From contig NZ_LGRV01000005.1 of assembly GCF_001278945.1 (NCBI RefSeq), forward strand, positions 144,618-208,617: a stretch of 64,000 nt of DNA. The letters run 5' to 3'. A program made the position numbers and the translations under genes. Positions 43,127-52,101 of this stretch are shown one piece after another. Position 1 is the stretch's first letter. Every line of letters begins with the position of its first letter. A model generated the notes under the pieces. It ran no database searches. It saw only the letters and a list, made by a program, of their open reading frames with translations, and was not told the origin of the DNA. The stretch comes from Lysinibacillus contaminans. Lineage in GTDB: Bacteria > Bacillota > Bacilli > Bacillales_A > Planococcaceae.

Positions 43127-43520
43127 TTACATTTTCGCTCTTTGTAGTCGCAATGAATTTAACACAACTGATATGGAACTAAAATCCATGGGAGCACTCT
43201 TTACCGGTGGTGCAAGTAAACCAACAACTGCAATGTAGCTTCACGTTGTCCAATAATTGCTGCAAACATGACGGATTTACCGAGTACCTATTGTTCAGAA
43301 ATAATTTTTTATCCGAATGAGAATAAAGATGGCGTGTTCTGTAAATAACTAAGCTGTACAGATTGGGAATTTATTTCCCTACGACAGCAGCTCCAATATC
43401 AAGACCCGCTATTGCTTGGAAATGTTCAACAGAGAGCAGGGCATCTTGCCCTTCACAGTAAATCGTAATGGCAGTCTAGAGAATCTTTTAGCAAGGGTTC
43501 AGGACGATGACTTTTTTGGC
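43127..43520 (-). pseudogene. Decayed P1B-type (CopA-like) ATPase
   Basis: The 800-base gap 42985-43802 holds remnants on the minus strand. One frame ends APMDFSSISVVLNSLRLQR then AKM and TAA at 43129-43127, which is the conserved C-terminus of copper-type P1B ATPases, preceded by IAVVGLLAPP. Further up, in shifted frames, SVEHFQAIAGLDIGAAVVGK resembles the EHFEAIPGKGV segment of the nucleotide-binding domain, and a degraded SS-x-LAK resembles the HPLA motif. The CPC and DKTGT regions are gone. It is distinct from the intact cadA. Confidence 0.65.
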
Positions 43521-43802
43521 AGTCACTTAATTTGTATCATTTGACATATAACTTTTTAGGTTATCCATAGTATATAATTTTATATACCAATTAGGGGTAT
43601 GAGAATTTTTGTATTAGAGCAAATTGAAAATTACGTGGTTTGTGAAAAATCGAACACTGTAACAAAATTGAAAAATTTAAAAGGTGAGTAAAGGTGTATG
43701 ATAAGTATGGACATACATGTCAGACATCTTACGCACGAAAAAATGAAACTTTTTGATAATTAAAACGTTATATAAATTCGAGGAAAGATTGAGGTGGGAC
43801 GT

Positions 43803-43940
43803 ATGACGAAGGAAGTAGATTTGAAAAAAGTTGTTTCGAATTTATCGAAGTTGGGTGTGACAGCTACTATAACAAAGTCTCGTTTGGAGCTATTAAAGGT
43901 ACTTACACCTCCAACGCAAACACCGCAAGTTCAAGCTTAA
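43803..43940 (+). CDS. 45-residue orphan protein
   Basis: MTKEVDLKKVVSNLSKLGVT then ATITKSRLELLKVLTPPTQ and a short tail. It is a charged, probably helical small protein without a membrane segment. TGAGGTGGGA stands five bases before the ATG and a perfect 16-bp terminator follows the stop, so it looks like a real transcription unit. I recognise no family. Confidence 0.55.
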   Translation: MTKEVDLKKVVSNLSKLGVTATITKSRLELLKVLTPPTQTPQVQA

Positions 43941-43955
43941 CTCGCTAACAAATGT

Positions 43956-43995
43956 AAAAATGGGTAGTCTCGATTTTCTGAGACTACCCATTTTT
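43956..43995. terminator. Bidirectional terminator
   Basis: AAAAATGGGTAGTCTC (43956-43971) pairs perfectly with GAGACTACCCATTTTT (43980-43995). It serves the small ORF on the left and probably rodA on the right. Confidence 0.9.
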
Positions 43996-44041
43996 AATAG
44001 AAATAAAAAATGAACTTTTCGCTTCTGTTTTAGCGCTTTTC

Positions 44042-45229
44042 TTAATCGTCTTCATCATTTGTAGTAAACATATACGTACGATAGTGGAAGCGCATGCTAA
44101 AGACAAGACCGATTGCCAGTGCGTTCCCCATAAGAGAACTCCCCCCGTAGCTAATGAACGGAAGTGGGATACCTGTTATTGGTAGTAATTGGATGGTCAT
44201 GCCGATATTCTCAAATACGTGGAATGTAATCATCGCAATTATCCCTGCACATACATATGTTGAAAATGGGTCTTTCAATAAAAGCGTTGTTTTCGTTAAA
44301 TGATAAATTAATAAGAAGTAAATACAAATAACGATACTAGCGCCAATAAAGCCCCATTCTTCACCAATTACTGTGAAGATGAAATCGGTATGGTTTTCGG
44401 CAACATAAACTTCTCGTTCACGGAACCCCTTACCGAAAATTTCCCCTGAACCGATGGCATTCAAGGAGGTAATTAAATGATAGCCGTCGCTTGAAGAGTA
44501 TGAATAGGGATCAAGCCATGAATAGATACGAGCAAATTGATAAGACTTAAAGCCGAATGTTTTCTCTAAGAAATCCTGCATATAGAGAGCCATCCATAAT
44601 AGTGTACCACCAGCTAATACGCCGCCTCCGAAAATTGGTAAAATAATTTTCCAAGAAACGCCTGCAACTATAATCAGTGCCGCTGTAATGGCAAGGAATA
44701 CAAGAGACGAGCCAAGGTCAGGCTGTTGCATAATTAAACCTAGTGGTACGATAAGTGTCACAGCAATTTTACCTAGCAAAATAAAATCGGATTTAATAGA
44801 TTTTAAAGAATAGACCTCATGGTGCTTACTAATAAGTCGTGCAAGTGCTAAAATGTAAAATGTTTTCATAAACTCAGAAGGCTGTATATTCCCAAGTGGA
44901 GTATGATACCAGCTCTTGGCGCCATTTACCTTTTCACCAATTTGACCTTGTCCTTCAGGCATGAAGATGAGGAGTACTAATAGCAAAATACCGCCTGCAT
45001 ACATGTACCAAGCCATTTTTTTGTATTGATCGGGCTCGAAAAACATGACAATACTGATTATTACAGCACCAATCACGTACCATTGCAGTTGCTTTGGCAC
45101 GAAGTTAGTGCCGTATTGACCAGATGTTTGCGCCGATGCAATAGCAAGTAAACTAATCACTAGAAATGTACAGAGTATGATAGCGAGCGTCCAGTCGAAA
45201 CGGTTCGAGAAATTTCGTTTATTTTCCAT
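44042..45229 (-). CDS. rodA: Rod-shape SEDS glycosyltransferase RodA
   Basis: About 395 residues with ten predicted membrane segments. The SEDS-family blocks are present: NIQPSEFMKTFYILALARL, MQQPDLGSSLVF with the essential Asp, the long extracellular loop with FARIYSWLDPYSYSSSDGYHLITSLNAIGSGEIFGKGF, the HTDFIFTVIGEEWGFIGA motif, and GIPLPFISYGGSS. RodA polymerises lipid II glycan in the elongasome. The frame opens at a GTG at 45238. AGGTGG before ATG 45229 decides the start. Confidence 0.92.
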   Translation of the reverse strand: MENKRNFSNRFDWTLAIILCTFLVISLLAIASAQTSGQYGTNFVPKQLQWYVIGAVIISIVMFFEPDQYKKMAWYMYAGGILLLVLLIFMPEGQGQIGEKVNGAKSWYHTPLGNIQPSEFMKTFYILALARLISKHHEVYSLKSIKSDFILLGKIAVTLIVPLGLIMQQPDLGSSLVFLAITAALIIVAGVSWKIILPIFGGGVLAGGTLLWMALYMQDFLEKTFGFKSYQFARIYSWLDPYSYSSSDGYHLITSLNAIGSGEIFGKGFREREVYVAENHTDFIFTVIGEEWGFIGASIVICIYFLLIYHLTKTTLLLKDPFSTYVCAGIIAMITFHVFENIGMTIQLLPITGIPLPFISYGGSSLMGNALAIGLVFSMRFHYRTYMFTTNDEDD

Positions 45230-45407
45230 AAAATCCACCTAATAAATAGTTTTGTAAATAGATATAATGAGAGTATTTAAACCACTAACAGTATAACGCA
45301 AAAAATGTTTTTCTGCTTGTGTATAATGTTGTGACGACTTTGCATATAAAATGTTTCAAAAAAATACATTTTAGTCTTATAATGAATTGAAGAATGGGGT
45401 GATGGGT

Positions 45408-46154
45408 GTGGCAAAGAAATTGAAGTCAGCTGAAGATTTTATGTACCATATTTATGTTCATATGAATGATGTCGATAAATTTGTCATTTTTAGTGGGTTA
45501 AAACTCACACAATTCGCGGCTTCTATGGAACCGCTGCATCACTTACTTTTACTAAAACATTCCTATGAAGATGGTGCATTTAATATGCACACGCAATTAG
45601 ATTATGTACCAGATGAGGAAGTTACACATTTCGTGAAAAAATCAGCAGAATCAAAAGAACTATGTTGGGTTGATTTTATGGATGAACGAAAGTTAAATCA
45701 GCTTACCCCTGTGGAGCAGGCAGAATTGCTTTACATAAGCCATAAAAAAGAACCGATTACATCGCCATTTTTTAATAAATTACAAAATCGATTTATTTAC
45801 TATTCTTCTGATATTGAAAAGATGACGAAGATTTATTTCCGTCATTTAAGTGACTCTGATTTACTTGTAGCGAATGTTTTTAACGCTTTAATACAGGAAA
45901 AGGAACGAAGTATCGGTTTTTGGCGTCGTAAGGTGAAATCTAATATTCCTTCTCTTACACCCGAAATTTTACGTGCATATCGATCCTTTGCTAAAGAGGG
46001 CGCATTATTATCTTTATATAGAATAGAAAAACCAAAATCGACATATGGCATTGAAATTCGTAACTTGTCAGATTATTCTTTCCCAGATGAGGTTTGGGAC
46101 GATTTAAATACAATTTTGAAAAACGAACACGATGAATTGATTCATATTATTTAA
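45408..46154 (+). CDS. Conserved-looking protein of unknown function
   Basis: About 248 residues, soluble, no signal or membrane segment. The frame opens at a TTG at 45387. A GTG at 45408 with GGGGTGAT upstream gives AKKLKSAEDFMYHIYVHMND as the N-terminus and is preferred. Residues are rich in His, Tyr and acidic groups, with FWRRKVKSNIPSLTPEILRA and a C-terminal EVWDDLNTILKNEHDE. I do not recognise a domain. It sits between rodA and ddl, divergent from rodA, with a hairpin across its stop. Confidence 0.7.
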   Translation: MAKKLKSAEDFMYHIYVHMNDVDKFVIFSGLKLTQFAASMEPLHHLLLLKHSYEDGAFNMHTQLDYVPDEEVTHFVKKSAESKELCWVDFMDERKLNQLTPVEQAELLYISHKKEPITSPFFNKLQNRFIYYSSDIEKMTKIYFRHLSDSDLLVANVFNALIQEKERSIGFWRRKVKSNIPSLTPEILRAYRSFAKEGALLSLYRIEKPKSTYGIEIRNLSDYSFPDEVWDDLNTILKNEHDELIHII

Positions 46155-46195
46155 CCGTATTTAGTCGGTGGTATAAACGCTGACTAAATACGGTT
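46153..46195 (+). terminator. Hairpin across the stop of the unknown gene
   Basis: AACCGTATTTAGTC (46153-46166) pairs perfectly with GACTAAATACGGTT (46182-46195). No T run follows, so it may be an mRNA-stabilising hairpin instead of a strong terminator. Confidence 0.5.
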
Positions 46196-46243
46196 AGAGC
46201 TTCCGGCCAGGACATTCAAATAAGTCGAGGCGAATTGGATAAA
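46194..46243. repeat. Possible fragment of family A repeat (copy 5)
   Basis: AGAGCTTCCGGCCAGGACATTCAAA followed by CGAGGCGAATTGGAT shares the CTTCCGGC and GCG-AATTG blocks with family A copy 2. The match is short and partial. Confidence 0.3.
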
Positions 46244-46251
46244 TTATTCAT

Positions 46252-46282
46252 ATCTCACCGTCAAATTTGCGGTGAGATTTTT
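46252..46282 (+). terminator. Terminator upstream of ddl
   Basis: ATCTCACCG (46252-46260) pairs with CGGTGAGAT (46270-46278), followed by TTTTT. Confidence 0.75.
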
Positions 46283-46348
46283 ATGTCATTTATTAAAGTG
46301 TTTCGTGATAAACTAATAGTACTCAAGAAGTATGTGGAGGGCACAAAA

Positions 46349-47428
46349 ATGAAAAAAAGAATCGGCTTATTATACGGCGGAAAGTCAGCGGAGCATGAGG
46401 TGTCATTGTCGACGGCGTGTGCAGTCACTGGAGCTTTGAATTTCGAGGAGTATGAAGTATATCCGATTTTCATTACACTTGACGGAGAGTGGCGTTGTGG
46501 TGAACGTCTAGAAAAACCCGCAAGCACAATTGAAGAATTGCAATTTGGTGATGATGCCATTATTTTAGAGAACAATATTACAAAATTTTTAGTGAATGAA
46601 AGCGGAGAAGCAGTGAAGTTTGATGTTATTTTTCCGTTATTACATGGAACAAATGGCGAAGATGGAACAGTACAAGGTTTGTTAGAAGTATTGAATTTAC
46701 CGTATGTAGGAAATGGTGTACTTGCATCATCTGCCGGGATGGATAAAGTCATTATGAAGCAATTATTTGAAATTGCAGGCTTACCGCAAGTGCCATATAC
46801 GTACTTCATTCGTAGCGAATGGGTAAAAGAACAAGAGGCCATTTTAACGCGCTGCGAAGAAAAGCTGGCGTGGCCAATGTTTGTTAAACCAGCAAACTTA
46901 GGATCAAGTGTTGGGATTAGTAAAGCAACAAATCGAGAAGAACTGAAAAAAGCAATTGAAGTAGCACTTCAATTTGATCGTAAAATCATTGTGGAGCAAG
47001 GTGTTGTGGCACGTGAAATCGAACTAGGCGTATTAGGTAACGACTTCCCAGAAGTTTCAGTACCTGGTGAGATTAAACCAATGACGGAGTTTTATGACTA
47101 CGATTCGAAATATAAAGACGGTTCGACTGCACTTATTATTCCTGCTGAGCTACCGACTGAGGTAGTAGCAAGTTTAAAAGAACAAGCAAAACGAGCATTT
47201 AAAATTTTAGATGGTAGTGGTTTAGTGCGTGCAGATTTCTTTGTAACTGCGGACAATGACATTTACATCAATGAAGTGAATACAATGCCAGGCTTTACTC
47301 CTGTTAGCATGTATCCATTGCTTTGGCAGCACACGGATGTAAGTTATCCAGAACTGATTAATCGTTTAATTGCACTAGCTATTGAGCGTCATGAAGAAAA
47401 ACAACAGCTTCACTATAAAAAAGACTGA
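46349..47428 (+). CDS. ddl: D-alanine--D-alanine ligase
   Basis: A 359-residue ATP-grasp enzyme that joins two D-alanines for the peptidoglycan stem, using product of the alanine racemase encoded 10 kb away. The sequence shows [32 protein letters not shown], the ATP lid [16 protein letters not shown], the metal-binding [17 protein letters not shown]. The frame opens far upstream at 46235; GGAGGG before ATG 46349 and the family N-terminus [11 protein letters not shown] set the start. murF follows 11 bases after the stop. Confidence 0.96.
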   Translation: MKKRIGLLYGGKSAEHEVSLSTACAVTGALNFEEYEVYPIFITLDGEWRCGERLEKPASTIEELQFGDDAIILENNITKFLVNESGEAVKFDVIFPLLHGTNGEDGTVQGLLEVLNLPYVGNGVLASSAGMDKVIMKQLFEIAGLPQVPYTYFIRSEWVKEQEAILTRCEEKLAWPMFVKPANLGSSVGISKATNREELKKAIEVALQFDRKIIVEQGVVAREIELGVLGNDFPEVSVPGEIKPMTEFYDYDSKYKDGSTALIIPAELPTEVVASLKEQAKRAFKILDGSGLVRADFFVTADNDIYINEVNTMPGFTPVSMYPLLWQHTDVSYPELINRLIALAIERHEEKQQLHYKKD

Positions 47429-47439
47429 GTGGGATTATT

Positions 47440-48807
47440 GTGAAAAAGACATTACAGCAATTAGCAACATGGTTGAATGATGAAGTGCAAGCATTTGGTG
47501 ACACTGTTGTAACGGGTATATCGATTGATACACGTAGTATTCAACAAGGTGATTTATTCGTTCCGTTTCGTGGTGAACAAGCAAATGGACATAAATTTGT
47601 GCTCCAGGCTTTCGAAAAAGGAGCGGGTGCTTCTCTTTGGCAAAAAGACGAACCGAATCCACCAGTAGGAGTACCGTTATTATTTGTGGATGACCCAGAG
47701 GTAGCTTTACAACAAATGGCTAGAGCTTATCGTAGCGAGCATAAAGCGAAGTTTGTGGGTATCACAGGGTCAAATGGTAAAACATCTACAAAGGATATTT
47801 TAGCAGGCACACTTGCACCGTTTTTCAAGGTGCAAAAAACAATTGGCAATTTTAACAATCAGCTAGGCTTACCCATTACGATGCTACAGCTTGATGAAGA
47901 CACAGAGGTAGCGATACTTGAAATGGGCATGAGTGGTTTTGGAGAAATTGAATTTTTAACAAAGATCGCTCGTCCACATATAACCGTTATTACGAATATT
48001 GGGGAAGCGCATATGCAGGACTTGGGCTCCCGTGTGGGTATTGCGAAGGCGAAATTTGAAATAATTCAAGGCATGCAAGAAGACGGTATACTTTTCTATG
48101 ATGGCGATGAACCTCTTTTAAAGGAGCTTGTTGCGCAAGAGATAAACTTGAATGCACAATCTTTTGGCCTAGAGTCAGGCAACTTACTATATGCTGAAAA
48201 TATTGAAGCAACAGCAGAAGGAAGTAGCTTTAAGACATATGGTGCGATTGAAGGTGATTTCTTCATTTCTGTGCTAGGCGAGCATCAGGTGAAAAATACA
48301 CTGAGTGCAATGCTTATTGCACAAAAACTTGGCCTGAGCGACGAGCAAATCCGTGAATCTTTAAAGCATGTGGTATTAACGGATATGCGTATGCAACGAG
48401 TGATAGGTACAAATGGTGCATTGTTTATTAATGATGCGTATAATGCAGCTCCAACATCTGTCAAAGCGGCCATTCAGTTTATTGCTTCGTCAACGATACG
48501 CCCAGAAAAATGGTTAGTGCTTGGTGACATGCTTGAACTTGGACTTGAAGAAAAAAGCTTCCATGAAGGCTTAGCGCAAGAAATTCATACAAACCAAATT
48601 TCTTTTGTGTGTTTGTATGGTCCGCGAATGGGTTATTTGTATGAAGAGTTAAAAAAACGTTTTGATGATGATCATTTATTACACACAAAAGATGATTACA
48701 AACCGATTATCGAAAAATTACAACAAGCCAATAATGAGTCCCTTGTTTTACTAAAGGGCTCACGTGGTATGAAATTAGAAACGATTTTAAAGCAATTTAC
48801 ATTATAA
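47440..48807 (+). CDS. murF: UDP-MurNAc-tripeptide--D-Ala-D-Ala ligase
   Basis: A 455-residue Mur ligase that adds the D-Ala-D-Ala made by Ddl to the UDP-MurNAc tripeptide. Three domains are visible: N-terminal substrate domain (SIDTRSIQQGDLFVPFRGE), central ATPase with GITGSNGKTSTKDI and NIGEAHMQDLGS, and C-terminal domain with INDAYNAAPTSVKAA and LGDMLELGLEEKSFHEGL. The start is a GTG at 47440 with GTGGGAT upstream. It forms an operon with ddl. Confidence 0.95.
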   Translation: MKKTLQQLATWLNDEVQAFGDTVVTGISIDTRSIQQGDLFVPFRGEQANGHKFVLQAFEKGAGASLWQKDEPNPPVGVPLLFVDDPEVALQQMARAYRSEHKAKFVGITGSNGKTSTKDILAGTLAPFFKVQKTIGNFNNQLGLPITMLQLDEDTEVAILEMGMSGFGEIEFLTKIARPHITVITNIGEAHMQDLGSRVGIAKAKFEIIQGMQEDGILFYDGDEPLLKELVAQEINLNAQSFGLESGNLLYAENIEATAEGSSFKTYGAIEGDFFISVLGEHQVKNTLSAMLIAQKLGLSDEQIRESLKHVVLTDMRMQRVIGTNGALFINDAYNAAPTSVKAAIQFIASSTIRPEKWLVLGDMLELGLEEKSFHEGLAQEIHTNQISFVCLYGPRMGYLYEELKKRFDDDHLLHTKDDYKPIIEKLQQANNESLVLLKGSRGMKLETILKQFTL

Positions 48808-48821
48808 TCGAAAATAACGAG

Positions 48822-48851
48822 GTGCTAGTTGCAAAAACTAGCACTTTTTTT
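48822..48851 (+). terminator. Terminator after murF
   Basis: GTGCTAGTT (48822-48830) pairs with AACTAGCAC (48836-48844), then seven Ts. Confidence 0.85.
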
Positions 48852-48866
48852 CTAGAGGTGCAGCAT

Positions 48867-49559
48867 ATGTCAACAGGTGTGTTGTGTATACATGGCTTTT
48901 CAGGTGGTCCTTATGAAGTTGAGCCTTTTGTAAATTATTTACGTGAACAAACGGATTGGCAAATTACTGTGCCGACTTTATCTGGGCACGGGGAAGAACT
49001 ACATTTACGTGGCTTTACCGCTAAACACTGGCTGATGGATGCGGAAATAGCATATCGAGCATTGGCAAAAAAAGTTGACGAGGTTATAGTCGTTGGCTTT
49101 TCAATGGGCGGCATTATCGCACTTTATTTAGCGAAGCGGTATAAGGTGAAAAACCTTGTACTACTTAGTGCTGCGGCAAAATATGTGAACCCAACGCAAC
49201 TTGCCAAGGATATAAAAATGTTAGCGAGTGAGGCGTATCAACGCAATCTTCACAAAAATGAGTTGTTTTTACGGTATCAGCATAAGTTTAATAATGTACC
49301 ACTTTCGGCAACGGTGGAATTTATGAAGCTTGTACAAACAGTAGCTCCGTATTATAAAGATATCCGAAATCCCATTTATATTGTACAGGGAAAACTAGAT
49401 GGCATTGTGCCTTATCATACAGCGCAATTTTTGTATGATCAGCTAGGGTCACAAGATAAGTATCTATATTTTTCAGACAATGGAAAGCATCACATCTGCT
49501 TTTGTGAGGACTGTGAGGATTGGTTTTCGCAAGTTTTGCAGTTTTTACAAGGGCCTTAA
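48867..49559 (+). CDS. Carboxylesterase / alpha-beta hydrolase
   Basis: A 230-residue alpha/beta hydrolase close to the small carboxylesterases of Bacilli (Est30 type). It begins STGVLCIHGFSGGPYEVEPF with the oxyanion loop, the nucleophile elbow is VVGFSMGG, the acid is probably in VQGKLDGIVPY, and the catalytic His in NGKHHICFCEDC. The natural ester is unknown. The frame opens at 48822, but AGAGGTG before ATG 48867 sets the start. Confidence 0.85.
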   Translation: MSTGVLCIHGFSGGPYEVEPFVNYLREQTDWQITVPTLSGHGEELHLRGFTAKHWLMDAEIAYRALAKKVDEVIVVGFSMGGIIALYLAKRYKVKNLVLLSAAAKYVNPTQLAKDIKMLASEAYQRNLHKNELFLRYQHKFNNVPLSATVEFMKLVQTVAPYYKDIRNPIYIVQGKLDGIVPYHTAQFLYDQLGSQDKYLYFSDNGKHHICFCEDCEDWFSQVLQFLQGP

Positions 49560-49651
49560 ATAGTCAGATTATTACAACTCATGCGTTATCGTTGCATACA
49601 TACGATTACCATGATAAACTGGTGTAAGCAATGGATACATTTTGTGCGAAG

Positions 49652-49794
49652 ACTCTTCAGCATTTGGGAAGAGTACTTTTTTTTGAACATAACGGTTTTA
49701 TTCTAAGTGAATAATTACGATAGAATTAAACCGCTCGGTAAAGACCGGGCTTTCCTTTTCATATAAGAGAGCTCTACACGCTACATCCACGTAG
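49652..49794 (+). promoter_or_regulatory. Structured leader with tandem hairpins before cshA
   Basis: Four hairpins fill the gap. ACTCTTC/GAAGAGT (49652-49674) is followed by eight Ts and looks like a terminator. CGGTTTTATTCTA (49693-49705) pairs with TAGAATTAAACCG (49721-49733). CGGT-AAAG-ACCG (49736-49747) is followed by a pyrimidine stretch. CTCTAC/GTAGAG is at about 49771-49794. They may form the esterase terminator plus a regulated 5' leader of the RNA helicase gene. Confidence 0.5.
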
Positions 49795-49907
49795 AGAGAA
49801 TTTTTAAGTAACGGAAACGTTCCACAACACAGGCTCGAATTTGCCGACAACTTCATCTGAAAATGTAACCATTTGTCAACTTAAAAGGAAAAAGGAGATT
49901 GAGAAGT

Positions 49908-51500
49908 TTGACAAATTTTTCAGAATTAAATATTAGCGAATCTTCATTACGTTCACTAAAACGTATGGGATTTGAAGAAGCAACACCAATACAAGAAGGT
50001 ACTATTAAGTTTGCAATGGACGGCCGCGACGTTTTAGGTCAAGCACAAACTGGTACTGGTAAAACTGCAGCGTTCGGTATTCCTCTTATTGAGAAAATTG
50101 ATCCTAAAAACCCTGCAATCCAAGGCTTAATCATCGCTCCAACTCGTGAGTTAGCGATTCAAGTTTCAGAAGAACTTTATAAATTAGGTTACGATAAACG
50201 TGTTAAATTATTATCAGTTTACGGTGGTCAAGAAATTGGTCGTCAAATCCGTGCACTGAAAAATAAACCACAAATTATTGTTGGTACACCAGGTCGTATT
50301 TTAGACCATATTAACCGTCGTACGCTTAAATTAGATGAAGTTCAAACACTTATTCTAGACGAAGCAGATGAAATGCTAAACATGGGCTTCATCGATGACA
50401 TCAACTCAATTTTAGAAAGCGTGCCATCTAGCCGTCAAACATTACTGTTCTCAGCTACTATGCCACCAGCTATTCGTAAAATTGCTGAAACTTTCATGAA
50501 TAACCCTGAAGTAGTTAAAATCCAAGCAAAAGAAATGACAGTTGAAAACATCGAGCAGTTCTTCGTGAAAGCGACTGAACGTGAGAAGTTTGACGCATTA
50601 TCTCGTTTATTAGATGTTCAAAAACCGGAGCTTGCGATTATCTTTGGTCGTACAAAACGCCGCGTTGATGAATTATCACAAGCGCTAAGCGTACGTGGTT
50701 ACATTGCAGAAGGTATTCATGGTGATTTAAGTCAAGCGAAACGTATTTCAGTTTTACGCCAATTTAAAGAGGGTAAAATTGATATTTTAATTGCTACTGA
50801 CGTTGCTGCTCGTGGTCTTGATATTTCAGGTGTAACACATGTTTACAACTTTGATATTCCACAAGATCCTGAATCTTACGTTCACCGTATCGGCCGTACT
50901 GGTCGTGCTGGTAAATCAGGTACAGCAATTACTTTCGTAACACCACGTGAAATGGGTTACCTACGTATCGTAGAAGAAACTACAAAAAAACGTATGACAC
51001 CACTTCAGCCGCCGACATCTGACGAAGCATTAGTTGGTCAGCAACGTCTATCGGTTGAAAAGCTTGTAGGTATCATTGAAGCTAATGAATTAAATGATTA
51101 TCGTGCACTTGCTGCAGAATTACTTGAAAACCGTGATGCAGTTGATGTAGTGGCTGCTGCACTTCGTTCAATGACGAAAGAGCCAAGTGATTCACCAGTA
51201 TCAATTACTGAAGAACGCCCATTACCAATGCGTCGTGAACGCTCTGGTGGCGGTGGCCGCGGTGGAGATCGTGGAGGCCGTGGAGGTCGTAGCTTTAGTA
51301 GTGGAGGTCGCGGTGGAGACCGTGGAGGCCGTAGTGGAGATCGTCGTACTGGCGGTGGAGACCGTGGAGGCCGTCGTGATGGCGGTGCTCGTCGTGACGG
51401 AGGTCGCCGTGAGGGTGGACAAGGTCAAGGACAAAGCCAAGGTCAAAGTCAAGGTCAAGGACAAGGTCGCTCACGTGCACCTCGTCGTCGTGAAGACTAA
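49908..51500 (+). CDS. cshA: DEAD-box RNA helicase CshA
   Basis: About 530 residues. The helicase core has the Q motif [10 protein letters not shown], Walker [27 protein letters not shown], and [10 protein letters not shown]. The C-terminal tail (from about residue 445) is a Gly/Arg repeat region (GGRGGDRGG type) ending in Gly-Gln-Ser repeats, an RNA-binding tail. CshA works in ribosome assembly, cold adaptation and the RNA degradosome. The frame opens at 49899; GGAGA eight bases before a TTG at 49908 gives the better start. Confidence 0.94.
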   Translation: MTNFSELNISESSLRSLKRMGFEEATPIQEGTIKFAMDGRDVLGQAQTGTGKTAAFGIPLIEKIDPKNPAIQGLIIAPTRELAIQVSEELYKLGYDKRVKLLSVYGGQEIGRQIRALKNKPQIIVGTPGRILDHINRRTLKLDEVQTLILDEADEMLNMGFIDDINSILESVPSSRQTLLFSATMPPAIRKIAETFMNNPEVVKIQAKEMTVENIEQFFVKATEREKFDALSRLLDVQKPELAIIFGRTKRRVDELSQALSVRGYIAEGIHGDLSQAKRISVLRQFKEGKIDILIATDVAARGLDISGVTHVYNFDIPQDPESYVHRIGRTGRAGKSGTAITFVTPREMGYLRIVEETTKKRMTPLQPPTSDEALVGQQRLSVEKLVGIIEANELNDYRALAAELLENRDAVDVVAAALRSMTKEPSDSPVSITEERPLPMRRERSGGGGRGGDRGGRGGRSFSSGGRGGDRGGRSGDRRTGGGDRGGRRDGGARRDGGRREGGQGQGQSQGQSQGQGQGRSRAPRRRED

Positions 51501-51516
51501 TTATAAAATTTTTCTC

Positions 51517-51556
51517 AAAACCTTACAGTCAATCAGGACTGTAAGGTTTTTTTATA
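51517..51556 (+). terminator. Terminator after cshA
   Basis: AAAACCTTACAGTC (51517-51530) pairs perfectly with GACTGTAAGGTTTT (51537-51550), then Ts. Confidence 0.9.
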
Positions 51557-51621
51557 GTTTGAAGATGAAACTATAAGGTAATTGCTTACGTATACTTAAA
51601 TGAGAAAAGGGGGAGACAAAC

Positions 51622-52101
51622 TTGAGAGCAGAACCAATCTATCAAATTTCCCGTAAAGGGCTAACGGTGTGGCACTTATATGGTGTTTTTCAGACGTTGT
51701 TAGCAGCAATTATTGCAGGGGTAGCTTGTTATGGGACTTATTATTTCGAATGGCCAATATTTATTTATTATATTGCAGGAGGCATTGTTGTACTGAGTTC
51801 TATTTTTTTGATTTATTTATTTCCGAAAATCCGGTGGGATCATTGGCGTTATGAAGTACGCGAGCATGAAATTGAAATACAGCACGGTTTATTTGTAGTG
51901 AAGCGTACACTAATTCCGATGGTACGTGTACAACATGTGGATACGACACAGGGTCCAATTTTGAAAAAATATGATTTAGGTAATATTTCTATTTCGACTG
52001 CGGCGACAGTACATACAATTCCAGCGCTTGTGATGGATGAAGCGGATGCATTACGGGCACGTATTTCAGAATTAGCAAGGGTGGCGGAAGACGATGTCTA
52101 A
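51622..52101 (+). CDS. ydbS: YdbS-family bPH2 membrane protein
   Basis: A 159-residue protein with two membrane segments (about residues 17-38 and 43-65) followed by one bacterial PH-like domain (RYEVREHEIEIQHGLFVVKRTLIPMVRVQHVDTTQGPI). In B. subtilis YdbS and YdbT are paired and linked to resistance to the Bacillus amyloliquefaciens peptide amylocyclicin. TTG start with GGGGGAGA upstream. It overlaps the next gene by eight bases. Confidence 0.88.
   Translation: MRAEPIYQISRKGLTVWHLYGVFQTLLAAIIAGVACYGTYYFEWPIFIYYIAGGIVVLSSIFLIYLFPKIRWDHWRYEVREHEIEIQHGLFVVKRTLIPMVRVQHVDTTQGPILKKYDLGNISISTAATVHTIPALVMDEADALRARISELARVAEDDV

Noticed and set aside
51187..51576. Overlapping plus- and minus-strand frames of strange Val/Thr/Ser-rich composition over the end of cshA
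   Set aside because: They are out-of-frame readings of the Gly/Arg and Gly/Gln repeat codons of CshA and have no start signals.
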